From contig NZ_CP058215.1 in the NCBI RefSeq assembly GCF_013388255.1, forward strand, positions 1,426,001 through 1,490,000: a stretch of DNA of 64,000 nucleotides. The letters run 5' to 3'. Origin of the DNA: Methanolobus zinderi (GTDB taxonomy: Archaea; Halobacteriota; Methanosarcinia; Methanosarcinales; Methanosarcinaceae). The notes beneath the pieces are model-generated. The model did not search any database. It was given only the letters and a program-made list of their open reading frames with translations, and was not told the origin of the DNA. Shown one piece after another: positions 8,229 through 16,973 of the stretch (within the stretch, counting starts at the first letter, position 1; each line of letters opens with the position of its first letter). The position numbers were made by a program, and so were the translations under genes.

Positions 8229-9608
8229 TTAGAGTGCGTAGTTTTCTGGCTTGAAGACTGGAACTTCTGCCTTGAACTTCTCGAGGTTGTCGCTCATGAA
8301 GGTTTCGGACTCTGATGTGAGTGCATTGAGTTCGGATGTTGCCTTCTCGAGTGCAGCGATCTCGAACTTGGTCATATCAAGACCCTCGGAGTCGTTCAGG
8401 AGGTTGCAGCATTCTACAGCAGCGTTCTTTGCACGGAGGTAGATGTCGTCTCCGTCCTTTACGATTGCCTCTCCTACCTTGTATGCGTTGTCGTATGCAA
8501 GGATGTATGACTGTGGATCTCTGAACCTGTCGGAAGCCATGAGGAGGTCTCTGAGCATCTTCTCGTTTCCTGACTTAAGTGCAGTGTTCATGAGTGCACA
8601 GTCGTAGTTGAGGGACTCTGCCCAGCACTGTACGGTTGTACCACCGAATTCACCGTGGTATTCAACGGACTCGTTTGACCAAAGGTCACAGCACTGCATG
8701 ATAAGGTTACCCATGACATCTGAGTGAGCACAGGTGGATGTCTTACCTTCGAAGGACATTGGCATACCTGAGATTGCCTTTACGATGATGTTCTCGTAAC
8801 CACAGTCCTTACCTGGACCTACTGCGCCAGCTTCGTATGCTGCGAGTGATCTTGGAGCGGAGATTGCCCTTGCGATGATTGCGAGGGTGTGTGCGAGGTT
8901 CTTGTCAAGGAGACCCCCTGCAATGAACATTGCAGTGTTTGCCTGTGCACAGTCTGTGTCACCAGCAGCGGTTACTCCCTTCTTCTGTGCGATACCTGCG
9001 ATCTCCTGCCAGAGGAACTCCATGTCCATGGTACCGAGACAGCCGATTGCGTAGAGCATACCTGCAATATCGTTCCTGAGTACTGCATAGTCGAAGATCT
9101 CCTTTCCGCCCATTGATTCGATGGACAGGAGGTCTGCGCCGCTTTCTGCGACCTGCTCGAAGGACTCTACAACGACGTTAAGCTTGTCGCCTCTGAGTTC
9201 CATGAACTCCTTGTTTTCCCTGATGTCACCAGGAGTGTGTCTGAGTGCACATTTGATACCATATTCTTCATAGTATTCTTCCATGATGGTCTTCTGTGCG
9301 TGTGCGACAGCTGCTCCCCACTCAGGATGGTTGGTCATCTGCTGGACGTGCTCTGTCTCGAGTACTACGGACGGGAAACCGACCTGGACCATTCTTGACA
9401 TGATGTCTTTTGTGATCCTCTGGTACTCGTTTACGAGCTTCTCCTTTGTCTCTCCTGCTTCTGGCCTTGGTGCGTAGTTGACTTCTGCGGTTGTGTAACC
9501 TGCACCGATCTCAAGACCGAGACCTGCTTTTACAGGTTTCTTTGCGTTACCGAAGACCATCTCATCAGCATCTGCATATGCCATTTCTGTGAATCTGTTT
9601 ACTGCCAT
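8229..9608 (-). CDS. mtaB: Methanol:corrinoid methyltransferase MtaB
   Basis: 459 residues from ATG at 9608, which follows AAGGTGA by 5 bases; a GTG nine bases earlier lies inside the ribosome binding site. MtaB activates methanol and methylates Co(I) in MtaC, the first step of methanol methanogenesis in the cytoplasm. The zinc ligands known for Methanosarcina barkeri MtaB fall at the same numbers here: Glu164 (SIESMGG), Cys220 (DTDCAQ) and Cys269 (GKDCGY). No in-frame amber codon is present, as expected for MtaB. It follows mtaC directly and ends at a strong hairpin. Confidence 0.98.
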   Translation of the reverse strand: MAVNRFTEMAYADADEMVFGNAKKPVKAGLGLEIGAGYTTAEVNYAPRPEAGETKEKLVNEYQRITKDIMSRMVQVGFPSVVLETEHVQQMTNHPEWGAAVAHAQKTIMEEYYEEYGIKCALRHTPGDIRENKEFMELRGDKLNVVVESFEQVAESGADLLSIESMGGKEIFDYAVLRNDIAGMLYAIGCLGTMDMEFLWQEIAGIAQKKGVTAAGDTDCAQANTAMFIAGGLLDKNLAHTLAIIARAISAPRSLAAYEAGAVGPGKDCGYENIIVKAISGMPMSFEGKTSTCAHSDVMGNLIMQCCDLWSNESVEYHGEFGGTTVQCWAESLNYDCALMNTALKSGNEKMLRDLLMASDRFRDPQSYILAYDNAYKVGEAIVKDGDDIYLRAKNAAVECCNLLNDSEGLDMTKFEIAALEKATSELNALTSESETFMSDNLEKFKAEVPVFKPENYAL

Positions 9609-9621
9609 TATTATCACCTTC

Positions 9622-10383
9622 TTAGTGTTTGTGGAATTCTGCTTTCAGTGCTTCCAGATCCTTTCCTGCGAGGATTGCATCAGCCATCTTTGGTGCGTCT
9701 GCTGCCTCTTCACCGTATACACCAAGTGCATAGGTTGATACGAAATCCTGGTTTACAGCTCCGCCACCGCACTGGAATGGAAGTTCGAGTCCTGCTTCAA
9801 TGAGCCTGTCGTTTACTTCCTTGAATGCGTACATTGTGGTTGTCATCAGTGCTGTTCCGGTAAGCATCATTGGCTTCTCTTCTTTGACAGCTGCGATAAC
9901 TTCATCAGCTGGTACGTCACGGCCAAGGTCTACTACTTCATAGCCGTTTGCTCTGAGAAGTGCTGCAACGATTGACTTTCCGATGTCGTGTACGTCACCT
10001 TCTGCGACGTGGACAACGACCTTTCCTTTTACCTTTGGTGCTGCACCCTGGTCCTTACAGTACTCGATACCGTCGAGCATTGCATCTGCGGACATCATAA
10101 CGTTTGGAAGGAAGATGACACCCTGGTCGTATAAGTCTGTTACAACTTTCATACCGACCATAAGAGCATCGTCGATAAGAGTGATTGGGTCCTTTCCTGC
10201 TTCGATCGCTGCCTCAAGACCTTCAACAACGTCGTCTTCTTCACCCTCGAAAATCGCTTCTGCGATCGGACGGATGAGCTCATCCTCTGGGTAGAGTTCA
10301 GCTGCTGCGTCCTCAGGGGTCATTGATTGTTCCATTTTTACGTTATACCTTATTAGTATGCCTTCTTTGTCTACTATAAGCAT
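9622..10383 (-). CDS. mtaC: Methanol-specific corrinoid protein MtaC
   Basis: 253 residues. Residues about 20-110 are the four-helix cap, about 120-250 the B12-binding Rossmann domain. The cobalt ligand motif is E-G-D-V-H132-D-I-G-K, followed by GTALMTTTMYAFKEV and QCGGGAVNQDF. MtaC carries the methyl group from MtaB to MtaA and coenzyme M. A canonical AAGGAGGT precedes the ATG, and mtaB begins 13 bases after the stop. Upstream is a leader of two hairpins around a conserved core (see that entry). Confidence 0.98.
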   Translation of the reverse strand: MLIVDKEGILIRYNVKMEQSMTPEDAAAELYPEDELIRPIAEAIFEGEEDDVVEGLEAAIEAGKDPITLIDDALMVGMKVVTDLYDQGVIFLPNVMMSADAMLDGIEYCKDQGAAPKVKGKVVVHVAEGDVHDIGKSIVAALLRANGYEVVDLGRDVPADEVIAAVKEEKPMMLTGTALMTTTMYAFKEVNDRLIEAGLELPFQCGGGAVNQDFVSTYALGVYGEEAADAPKMADAILAGKDLEALKAEFHKH

Positions 10384-10466
10384 TCTAAACCTCCTTCAAT
10401 AGGTTTTATCTATCAGTTGAGCCTGGAAGGCTCAATCCAATCTACACAAAAGGTTCTTGTGAACCT
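10384..10466 (-). promoter_or_regulatory. Structured leader of mtaCB with repeated core sequence
   Basis: In RNA order: hairpin AGGTTC-ACAA-GAACCT (10466-10451), then the core TTTGTGTAGATTGGA, then hairpin TTGAGCC-TTCCA-GGCTCAA (10435-10417), then AAGGAGGT and the ATG. The first hairpin can be replaced by CACAA pairing with TTGTG of the core, so two alternative folds exist. The 22 bases at 10432-10453 recur exactly at 13857-13878. Not a cobalamin riboswitch as far as I can tell, since no B12 box is seen. Confidence 0.55.
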
Positions 10467-10486
10467 CTATCAGGAAGAGATAGTAA

Positions 10487-10530
10487 TCATATATAAGTAT
10501 GGCGGATATAGTATACTCATATATAAGTAT
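10487..10530 (-). promoter_or_regulatory. Tandem TATA-bearing direct repeats of the mtaCB promoter
   Basis: TCATATATAAGTAT occurs at 10487-10500 and 10517-10530, exactly 30 bases apart. Read on the minus strand each contains a TATA box. The proximal copy would start RNA near 10465, exactly at the first leader hairpin. They may be two promoters, or promoter plus operator for a methanol-responsive regulator. Confidence 0.5.
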
Positions 10531-10938
10531 ATCTGTCAAATACATCAAAAATAAGATTTACAGTTACATATAAAATAAAGCCTATTGCTTTTTATTTTTA
10601 TAACTTTTTATGTTTAATCCAAGAAATACATATTGTAGTTTGCATAAAAACTTATATATCATCAGCTGGCATGTGTATTTTCTAAAACAATATAAATAGA
10701 TATAGTTGACAAAATATATACTATAAAATACTTATCAAATAAAACAGCTTCAGTAGCAAGCTTATAATAATTACACAAATAGCATATCCAGCAACATCTG
10801 TTTTAAGGAGATAGTTTTATATAGTATATTCAATCCTGATTTTAAGACTAGGTAAAGATCTTAATAGGAAGGCTGAATAAAAACAATAGAAGAAATAAAG
10901 GATTCGAGTATGCTACAACAGGATCCGATAAATTATTT
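10531..10938. other. AT-rich gap upstream of the mtaCB promoter
   Basis: About 400 very AT-rich bases without a coding frame. Several further TATA-like stretches (for example near 10690 and 10720) are present. Related mtaCB operons have long upstream control regions, so this is probably regulatory, but no specific site is recognised. Confidence 0.4.
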
Positions 10939-13740
10939 TTATTGTGATGTCCTGGACAGGAGTATAACAACTTCCATCCCGTCAAGTTGTCCCCTGGTAC
11001 ATTTTGTTCCCACAGGGACAATTGTCTTGTCCCGGGCCTCAAAGGGAATATCATAAAATGGCATCTGACCCGCAATTACATCGCCAAGTACGGAAGCTGC
11101 TTCAAGTAATTTTTTCTGCGGATGCAGGTTCAGTATATTCATACCCTTTAGCTCATCAACGGAATAGCCCAGGAGATCGCAGGCAAATGGATTAACGTAG
11201 AGAATACAGCCGTCATCATCGACCATGAATACAAGGTCCTCGATGGAATCAAAAATCACCTGCAATCCATGAAGATCCTTTACAGAATCCGCCTGCTCTC
11301 TCATACGACCTATAACCGGACCTATCTGTGCAGTCACCGTTTCAAGGGAATTGCGTATACCAAAGGGTATTTCATATGCACTGTGAGAAGCAAGCATCAG
11401 TACGGCCACAGTTTCCTCACTGTGCTTTATCGGGATGATGGCTGTAGCCTCAAGTCCCTCATAGCTCAGGTTGTTTCCAGGTATCATGGAATTGAGCTCA
11501 TAATATCGCGTATATAGCGGATAATCCGTCATCAGGACCCTTGCATTGACAGAATTGGCAGCATAATGACGAGTGCTCTTCACAAATCGTGAGGAAAAGC
11601 CCCTGTGAGCTACAATGTTCATGTCTCCCGTGGACTCGTCTATCAGATACAATGCCCCGCAATCCAGGTTTTCCATTCCCGTGGTGAATTCAAGTAACTG
11701 GTAGAAAATATCACCGGGATCTCCGACCGGACTGAAGAAGGTGCCTGGATCGGAAACAAGGTGCATGAAGTTTTGCACGTTCTTACGTTCGGTAATATCG
11801 ACTATGATACCCTGGATATACAGAATATGACCTTCAGCATCTCGCTTTACCACAGACCTCTCATCCACCCATCTGATCTCACCGGATTTTGTAAGAATAC
11901 GATACTCGAAGGAAAGATTCTCTTCTCCCTTTGCCCACACTTCAGGTTCGGTGGTAAAACGTTCCAGGTCAGAAGGATGCACTATATCCCCGTAGAGGAT
12001 ATTTCCGGAGATCAGATCATCGGCATCGTATCCGAACTGTGAGATATTCTCGGAAACAAAATCCACCCTCCAGTCCTCTTCAGGTCTCCAGAAGAATACA
12101 ACCGCAGGGCTGCTTTTGATCACAGTTTCCATTACCTTCTGAACCTCAATGAGTTCAAGAAGTTTTTTCTCCTTATTCTTCTGGTCTGTGATATCCCTGA
12201 GAATTGCCATTATGGCAGGTTCGCCTTCGTGTTCGATTATCGAGGAGTTTATTTCCGCCGGGGTATTGACCCCTTCTTTTGAAAGCAGTTCGATCTCATA
12301 CTTCAACGGAGTCTCGCGGTTCTTTTCCAGGCTTCTCCTGAAACGCCTCAGGATGACCTGTCTGTATTCCAGTGGCAGGAAATTCTCGAACGGCCTTCTG
12401 AGTATTTCATCCTTGGAAAAACCGGTTATCTCGCAGAACTTCATATTTGCGAAGACAAGGATTCCGTTGCGAACTATAATGATACCGTCATTACTTTTCT
12501 CGACAAGGGTTGAATATTTCTTTTCGGAATCTCGCAATTCCTTCTCTGCCTGCTTTCGCTCAGAGATATCCCTGACATTCATCATAATTGAAGGTCTGTC
12601 CTCATGATGGATGAAAGAAAGCCCGATCTCCGCCGGCAGAAGATCTCCCTTTTTGGTATGGAACTCGATTTCATTGCTGCGTCGAAGACTTCGCCTGTCC
12701 TTGAGTACTTTCTTGAACCTCTTGGACACCATCCGCCTGTATTCCTCGGGGACATAGTCCAGAACTTCACTGCCCAGCAGATCATCCTTTGAGTAGCCGG
12801 TTAGTTCTGTGAATTTCGAGTTAATAAAATTCAGTATCCCGTCCTGTATGATCACAATTCCGTCGTTGCTCTTTTCAACCAGTGTGGAATATTTCTCCTT
12901 TGATGCCTCAAGCTGCAACTCTGCTTCTTTGCGCTCGGTAATATCCCTGATGTTGAGCATTATCGAGGGTCTGGAATTGTGTACTATATAGGAAAAACTT
13001 ACTTCCGTGGGTATAAGCGCCCCGGATGAGGTCAGAAGCTCCAGCTCATTGTTGCGGTGTGGGCCACGCATGTCCTTGAGAACCTTTTTGAACCTCTTGG
13101 ACATCATACGTCGATAGGTTTCAGGAACGTAGTTTGAAAAGTCAGTGTTCATCAATTCCTTTCTAGAATAGCCGGTAAGTTCCGAGAACTTCTTATTGGC
13201 AAATCTCAGCTTACCATTCTGCAGGATGACTATCCCGTCATTAATGTTTTCGACAAGCGTAAAATAACTGTCATCCGGCATACTGAAGATTTCTTCTTCT
13301 TTCTGCGGACCATCGAGTTCTTTGAATGTCAGCAGAATATGTGTATTGTATCCTGTGCCTGTATCCAGCCCACGGGCCCGCACGCGTAGCTCTGTCCTGC
13401 TGTTACTGGTGATATGTGTAGCTCTGAACTTATCTATTGAACTACCCCGACTGAAAATACGGGAAAGAAGATGCTCTAATTTATCTTCATCCCACTGGAT
13501 GTTCTTAAGGTCAAAGAGCAAAGTTCCCCTTACTTCATCAGAGCTGACTGCAAAATTGCTACAAAACGAGTGATTAGCATAGATGATCCTGAATTCCCTG
13601 TCCAGCACAACAAAGGACTCATCAATGGAATCCAGTATCGTTCTGAAACGATCGCATTCCCTGAGAACAGGATCGTCGCTGGATACTCCTAATCCATCCA
13701 GAGCATATGTCGGATCTTTACAGGATACATCAGTTTCCAT
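10939..13740 (-). CDS. PAS(5)-GAF-PAS protein without kinase domain
   Basis: 933 residues, cytoplasmic. Domains: PAS1 about 25-135, three closely related PAS repeats (about 148-265, 277-390, 402-515; two open YSTLVEKSNDGI and the first opens YFTLVENINDGI), PAS5 about 540-655 with a PAC end (ILYIQGIIVDITERK), GAF about 665-815, and a last PAS about 825-930. No HisKA, HATPase, GGDEF or DNA-binding domain follows; the protein ends in VVILLSRTSQ. It therefore must signal through a partner. AAGGTG precedes the ATG, and TATA-like GTATAAATATTATAT lies 25-40 bases before it. It stands between an orphan mtaC and mtaCB, so a role in sensing methanol metabolism is the natural inference. Confidence 0.85.
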   Translation of the reverse strand: METDVSCKDPTYALDGLGVSSDDPVLRECDRFRTILDSIDESFVVLDREFRIIYANHSFCSNFAVSSDEVRGTLLFDLKNIQWDEDKLEHLLSRIFSRGSSIDKFRATHITSNSRTELRVRARGLDTGTGYNTHILLTFKELDGPQKEEEIFSMPDDSYFTLVENINDGIVILQNGKLRFANKKFSELTGYSRKELMNTDFSNYVPETYRRMMSKRFKKVLKDMRGPHRNNELELLTSSGALIPTEVSFSYIVHNSRPSIMLNIRDITERKEAELQLEASKEKYSTLVEKSNDGIVIIQDGILNFINSKFTELTGYSKDDLLGSEVLDYVPEEYRRMVSKRFKKVLKDRRSLRRSNEIEFHTKKGDLLPAEIGLSFIHHEDRPSIMMNVRDISERKQAEKELRDSEKKYSTLVEKSNDGIIIVRNGILVFANMKFCEITGFSKDEILRRPFENFLPLEYRQVILRRFRRSLEKNRETPLKYEIELLSKEGVNTPAEINSSIIEHEGEPAIMAILRDITDQKNKEKKLLELIEVQKVMETVIKSSPAVVFFWRPEEDWRVDFVSENISQFGYDADDLISGNILYGDIVHPSDLERFTTEPEVWAKGEENLSFEYRILTKSGEIRWVDERSVVKRDAEGHILYIQGIIVDITERKNVQNFMHLVSDPGTFFSPVGDPGDIFYQLLEFTTGMENLDCGALYLIDESTGDMNIVAHRGFSSRFVKSTRHYAANSVNARVLMTDYPLYTRYYELNSMIPGNNLSYEGLEATAIIPIKHSEETVAVLMLASHSAYEIPFGIRNSLETVTAQIGPVIGRMREQADSVKDLHGLQVIFDSIEDLVFMVDDDGCILYVNPFACDLLGYSVDELKGMNILNLHPQKKLLEAASVLGDVIAGQMPFYDIPFEARDKTIVPVGTKCTRGQLDGMEVVILLSRTSQ

Positions 13741-13830
13741 GCTTTTACACCTTGAATTTGGTTTTATATAATATTTATACTCCTTTTTAAAAGAAAAAAA
13801 GAGGTTAAATACAAGTTAAACAGATACTAT

Positions 13831-13899
13831 TTGCTCACACCGATCAGACGCTTCCTTCAATCCAATCTACACAAAAGGATCTGTCTTGGGTGTGAGCAA
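13831..13899 (-). promoter_or_regulatory. Long hairpin carrying the same 22-nt core as the mtaC leader
   Basis: Perfect 11-bp arms TTGCTCACACC (13831-13841) and GGTGTGAGCAA (13889-13899) enclose weaker inner pairing (AGAC/GTCT, TCC/GGA) and a loop with TTTTGTGTAGATTGGATTGA. The 22 bases 13857-13878 equal 10432-10453. On the minus strand it lies after the orphan mtaC stop and before the PAS/GAF promoter; a T-rich run follows about 25 bases on, so it could also end the mtaC2 transcript. Confidence 0.55.
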
Positions 13900-13942
13900 C
13901 CAGAAACATAGCAGGAGCAACACACCACGTCTTTTTTAAGCT

Positions 13943-14707
13943 TCATTTGCTGTGGAATTTTGTCCGCAGATCATCAATTGTAGCATTTTTTAACACTTCA
14001 TCGGCTATTTTCGGAACAATCGCCGCATCATCACAGTAAATGCCAAGGTCATAGCGATCTACAAAGTCCTGGGTGACAGCACCTCCGCCACAGATAAAAG
14101 GGATATTGACCCCATTATCGAAAAGCCGGTCCCTGATCTCCTTGAAAGAGTACATTGTTGTGGTCATCAGTGCAGTACCGGTAAGCATTATGGGTTTATT
14201 TTCAATAACAGAGCCTACTACCTCATCTACAGGAACATCACTCCCGAGATCTATCACTTCATAGCCATTGGATCTCAAAAAGACCGTGAGTATCTTCTTG
14301 CCGATGTCATGCACATCACCTTCGACAACAAAGGAGACAACCTTTCCTTTATACTCATGGTTTCGGCCGGATATTTTCTTACAATACTCTATCCCGTCTG
14401 TCATTGCTTGTGAAGATATCATAACATCGGGCAGGAAAAGCATCCCCTCTTCATATAACTGGGAAACTATATCCATTCCGACTATGAGCGCATCATCTAT
14501 CAGGTCAATTGCATCCTTCCCCTGATCCACGGCCTTCTGCAGTGTCATAATCACCTCGTCCTCGTCACCTTCAAAAACAGCTTCCACGATATTGCGGATC
14601 AGCTCATCTTCGGGAAACATCTCTCTGGCAACATCATCAGGAGATCTTTCACTTTCAAGCTTGACGTTGTATCTGACCAGGATAGAAGATGGATCGATAT
14701 CAATCAT
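13943..14707 (-). CDS. Orphan MtaC-like corrinoid protein
   Basis: 254 residues, collinear with MtaC over its whole length: helical cap (PEDELIRNIVEAVFEGDEDE), cobalt-binding E-G-D-V-H133-D-I-G-K, GTALMTTTMYSFKEI and CGGGAVTQDF. All corrinoid-binding features are kept. No mtaB follows; instead the next gene is the PAS/GAF protein and then a complete mtaCB. It may serve another methyltransferase or act as a sensor of corrinoid methylation. Its sequence diverges clearly from the neighbouring MtaC, so this is not a recent duplication. Confidence 0.92.
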   Translation of the reverse strand: MIDIDPSSILVRYNVKLESERSPDDVAREMFPEDELIRNIVEAVFEGDEDEVIMTLQKAVDQGKDAIDLIDDALIVGMDIVSQLYEEGMLFLPDVMISSQAMTDGIEYCKKISGRNHEYKGKVVSFVVEGDVHDIGKKILTVFLRSNGYEVIDLGSDVPVDEVVGSVIENKPIMLTGTALMTTTMYSFKEIRDRLFDNGVNIPFICGGGAVTQDFVDRYDLGIYCDDAAIVPKIADEVLKNATIDDLRTKFHSK

Positions 14708-14925
14708 AATGTCACCGTTTTAAACATATTGGTTTGAATCCCTTGTCGTAATACTTGCGCTGTTATTCAAATGTCCTAGTATATACTTTTATCTCCCGGA
14801 AGTCTATATAATTTCAAAACAATTTGGAATAACTTATAAATGCGCCATTCCTACCGAAAATATAACTAAAATTCATATTGAAAAAAAAATATAAGGAAGA
14901 AGTATTCGCAAATATCCTTGATTTC

Positions 14926-15294
14926 TTATTTTGCGTCGCTGTTCTCCTCCCACAGCCCGAAAATATTGTTTTCCGTATCAAGACAGATCGCAAGATATCC
15001 CCAGCCCGGCACAGGCATCCTGTTCAAGATCTTTCCTCCCGCATCAGTGACCTTTTCTGCATATTCGTCCACAGAAGGTACTCCGATGTAGCCGGCCATT
15101 CTCTGTTCAGGAGATCCTCTGTGACCCATACCGCCCCTTACACCCTCTTCACCATCAAGACCTGTGGTTTCAATGAGATAGTAGTCCTCCATTCCGGGAG
15201 GGTGTTCGAAGTTCCAGCCAAAAAGTCCGGAATAGAATTCCTTGGCGCGCTCAAGATCATCTGCAGGGACATCAAAGTGTACTATAGTCGGCAT
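14926..15294 (-). CDS. VOC/glyoxalase-fold protein
   Basis: 122 residues built of two beta-alpha-beta-beta-beta units: VHFDVPADDLERAKEFYSGL then FGWNFEH at the N-terminus, and YIGVPSVDEYAEKVTDAGGK with FGLWEEN at the end. Metal-ligand positions are H6 and a Glu near the C-terminus (GLWEE). The family includes glyoxalases, dioxygenases and resistance proteins; the substrate is not evident. It appears monocistronic and is followed by the Rsm22-like gene on the same strand upstream. Confidence 0.85.
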   Translation of the reverse strand: MPTIVHFDVPADDLERAKEFYSGLFGWNFEHPPGMEDYYLIETTGLDGEEGVRGGMGHRGSPEQRMAGYIGVPSVDEYAEKVTDAGGKILNRMPVPGWGYLAICLDTENNIFGLWEENSDAK

Positions 15295-15349
15295 AAATTC
15301 ACCCGGTAAAAGTTAAAACCGGGAAAACTTAAAGTTTTCTTTTTGCTTT

Positions 15350-16840
15350 TTATCCTTCCACAGCTTCAACAAGACTGCCCTTGCTGAGTAGCAAATTGTA
15401 GGAATCGTTAGCTTCGTTATACCTTACAAGTATATTCTGGAATGATAACAGACTTCCGTACCTGGCATTTGTAATGACCTCATTTTCAGGGGTCAGGTTA
15501 TGGCCGGGAAGAACGGCATATACCGGTTTTGCAGATGTGCCGTCACATATCTTGAACAGGTGGTTCTTTTCGTCACCCAGATCCCCTGACATAAGTGAAG
15601 CTATAACGTTAATTCGTTTGCCTGTATGCTTTCCGAGTTTGGAGAGCTTTGCAAATTTAGCCTTGGGGGAAACCCTGTACTTTATGCGTGTGAGATTATC
15701 CTTACGCAGGATAACATATGTGTACTTGATATCAAGATTGATGTAGCGGTAGGGTTCATCACATTCTGCCAGCCTTGTCATAAGTCTTGTCGGATCGATG
15801 TCCTCTTGCTGTTCAAAACTCCAGCAACCCTGGGGATTGCAGCCGGAGCCCCATATAAAAGAACAAGGACTGTATATCCCAAGACCCATAACCTTTAGAC
15901 TGATAGCAAGTCCCCTCATTTCAGTGGAATTGACCTTGTCAGCGGGCTCAATTATCAGAATGCTGCCATTCTGGTTGAGCTTTTCAGACATTTCTTTTAC
16001 AAGTTCGGCCTTTTCTGAATTTGATAGGTCCTTTATCTCATTCAGTACATTTGAAAAGACCATCAGGTCGATATTTTCCGGCAGTTTGCCAACATCCAGT
16101 TTTTTAATGTCGATCTTTTCAGGTTCCCTGACATCAACTTTATCCTTTATCCCGGCATATTCAGGTACCAGGAAGTTATATGCCTCGATATTCTCATCAT
16201 ACATTTCTATGGAGTGCACAAGTGCCTTATTGTCTTCCAGCCGGTTATAAAGGTCAGTGATAGCCAGAGGAACTGTTCCGGGCCCGGAGCCTACATCCAG
16301 TACTTTCATGCGCTTTTTTAGCAGGCCATCCTCTGCCATACCATACAGGATATGCTGGAACTGCACGAAGTATACCGGAAACTGGTATGCAAGGTATCCG
16401 AGGATATCATAACCCTTTTCATAACTTATATTGCGAGATCCTTTACTCTTCCAGTAATCAGCCTTCTGGGAAACAACAGCTTTTCTGATCCTGTCAAGTA
16501 TAACCGGGTCATCCCAGTCCTTACCTGTCTTTTTTTCTATAAACTGCTCGATGAGTCTTTCAAGTTTTCTTGAAACACCTGCAGTTCGGAAGAACGCTTC
16601 ATTGATCTGCTCTTCCCTGTCACTTAGCTCAATAAACCCTCCGGGAGCACGGAACACTTTAAAATCATCATCAACAGGAACTATATCAAGTCCCAGATCA
16701 AAGAAAGATGAACTTGCTATATTGTAGATTTCCTGTGTGTACATCTCGCTCTTAATATAATTTCGCATCTCTGACAGCATGAACTCCGGTTTCATACGTG
16801 AGACGTACTTCAGTGCGGATATTATCTCCTTTTCAGACAT
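15350..16840 (-). CDS. Rsm22-like SAM-dependent methyltransferase
   Basis: About 496 residues from ATG at 16840 (MSEKEIISALK); an upstream ATG at 16930 adds 30 residues that look non-coding and would crowd the divergent promoter. SAM site: KVLDVGSGPGTVP; then NVLNEIKDLS and ILIIEPAD. A cysteine set C-SFIWGSG-C-NPQG-C-W corresponds to the cluster-binding cysteines of the Rsm22/METTL17 family, which acts on the small ribosomal subunit during assembly. The C-terminal beta-rich part (from about residue 400) may bind RNA. It is divergently transcribed from the next gene. Confidence 0.8.
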   Translation of the reverse strand: MSEKEIISALKYVSRMKPEFMLSEMRNYIKSEMYTQEIYNIASSSFFDLGLDIVPVDDDFKVFRAPGGFIELSDREEQINEAFFRTAGVSRKLERLIEQFIEKKTGKDWDDPVILDRIRKAVVSQKADYWKSKGSRNISYEKGYDILGYLAYQFPVYFVQFQHILYGMAEDGLLKKRMKVLDVGSGPGTVPLAITDLYNRLEDNKALVHSIEMYDENIEAYNFLVPEYAGIKDKVDVREPEKIDIKKLDVGKLPENIDLMVFSNVLNEIKDLSNSEKAELVKEMSEKLNQNGSILIIEPADKVNSTEMRGLAISLKVMGLGIYSPCSFIWGSGCNPQGCWSFEQQEDIDPTRLMTRLAECDEPYRYINLDIKYTYVILRKDNLTRIKYRVSPKAKFAKLSKLGKHTGKRINVIASLMSGDLGDEKNHLFKICDGTSAKPVYAVLPGHNLTPENEVITNARYGSLLSFQNILVRYNEANDSYNLLLSKGSLVEAVEG

Positions 16841-16973
16841 TGTCAATGTTGATTGTTGCAGGGACTGATAAATCTGGTGATAAGGAATGATATGGTTGGT
16901 GATAAGGGTAACAGATTGTTTCAAATACATTCAGAATCCTGAATATTGAGGAATCAAGAATAGAGGAAAACAT

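Noticed and set aside
8251-9477. Several plus-strand open frames opposite mtaB
   Set aside because: They are antisense to a gene whose zinc ligands match known MtaB positions; their sequences are Ser/Cys-rich shadows of its codon use.
14725-14745. T-arm-like GGTTTGAATCCC suggesting a tRNA
   Set aside because: Stem pairing fails after two base pairs and no acceptor, D or anticodon arms fit nearby.
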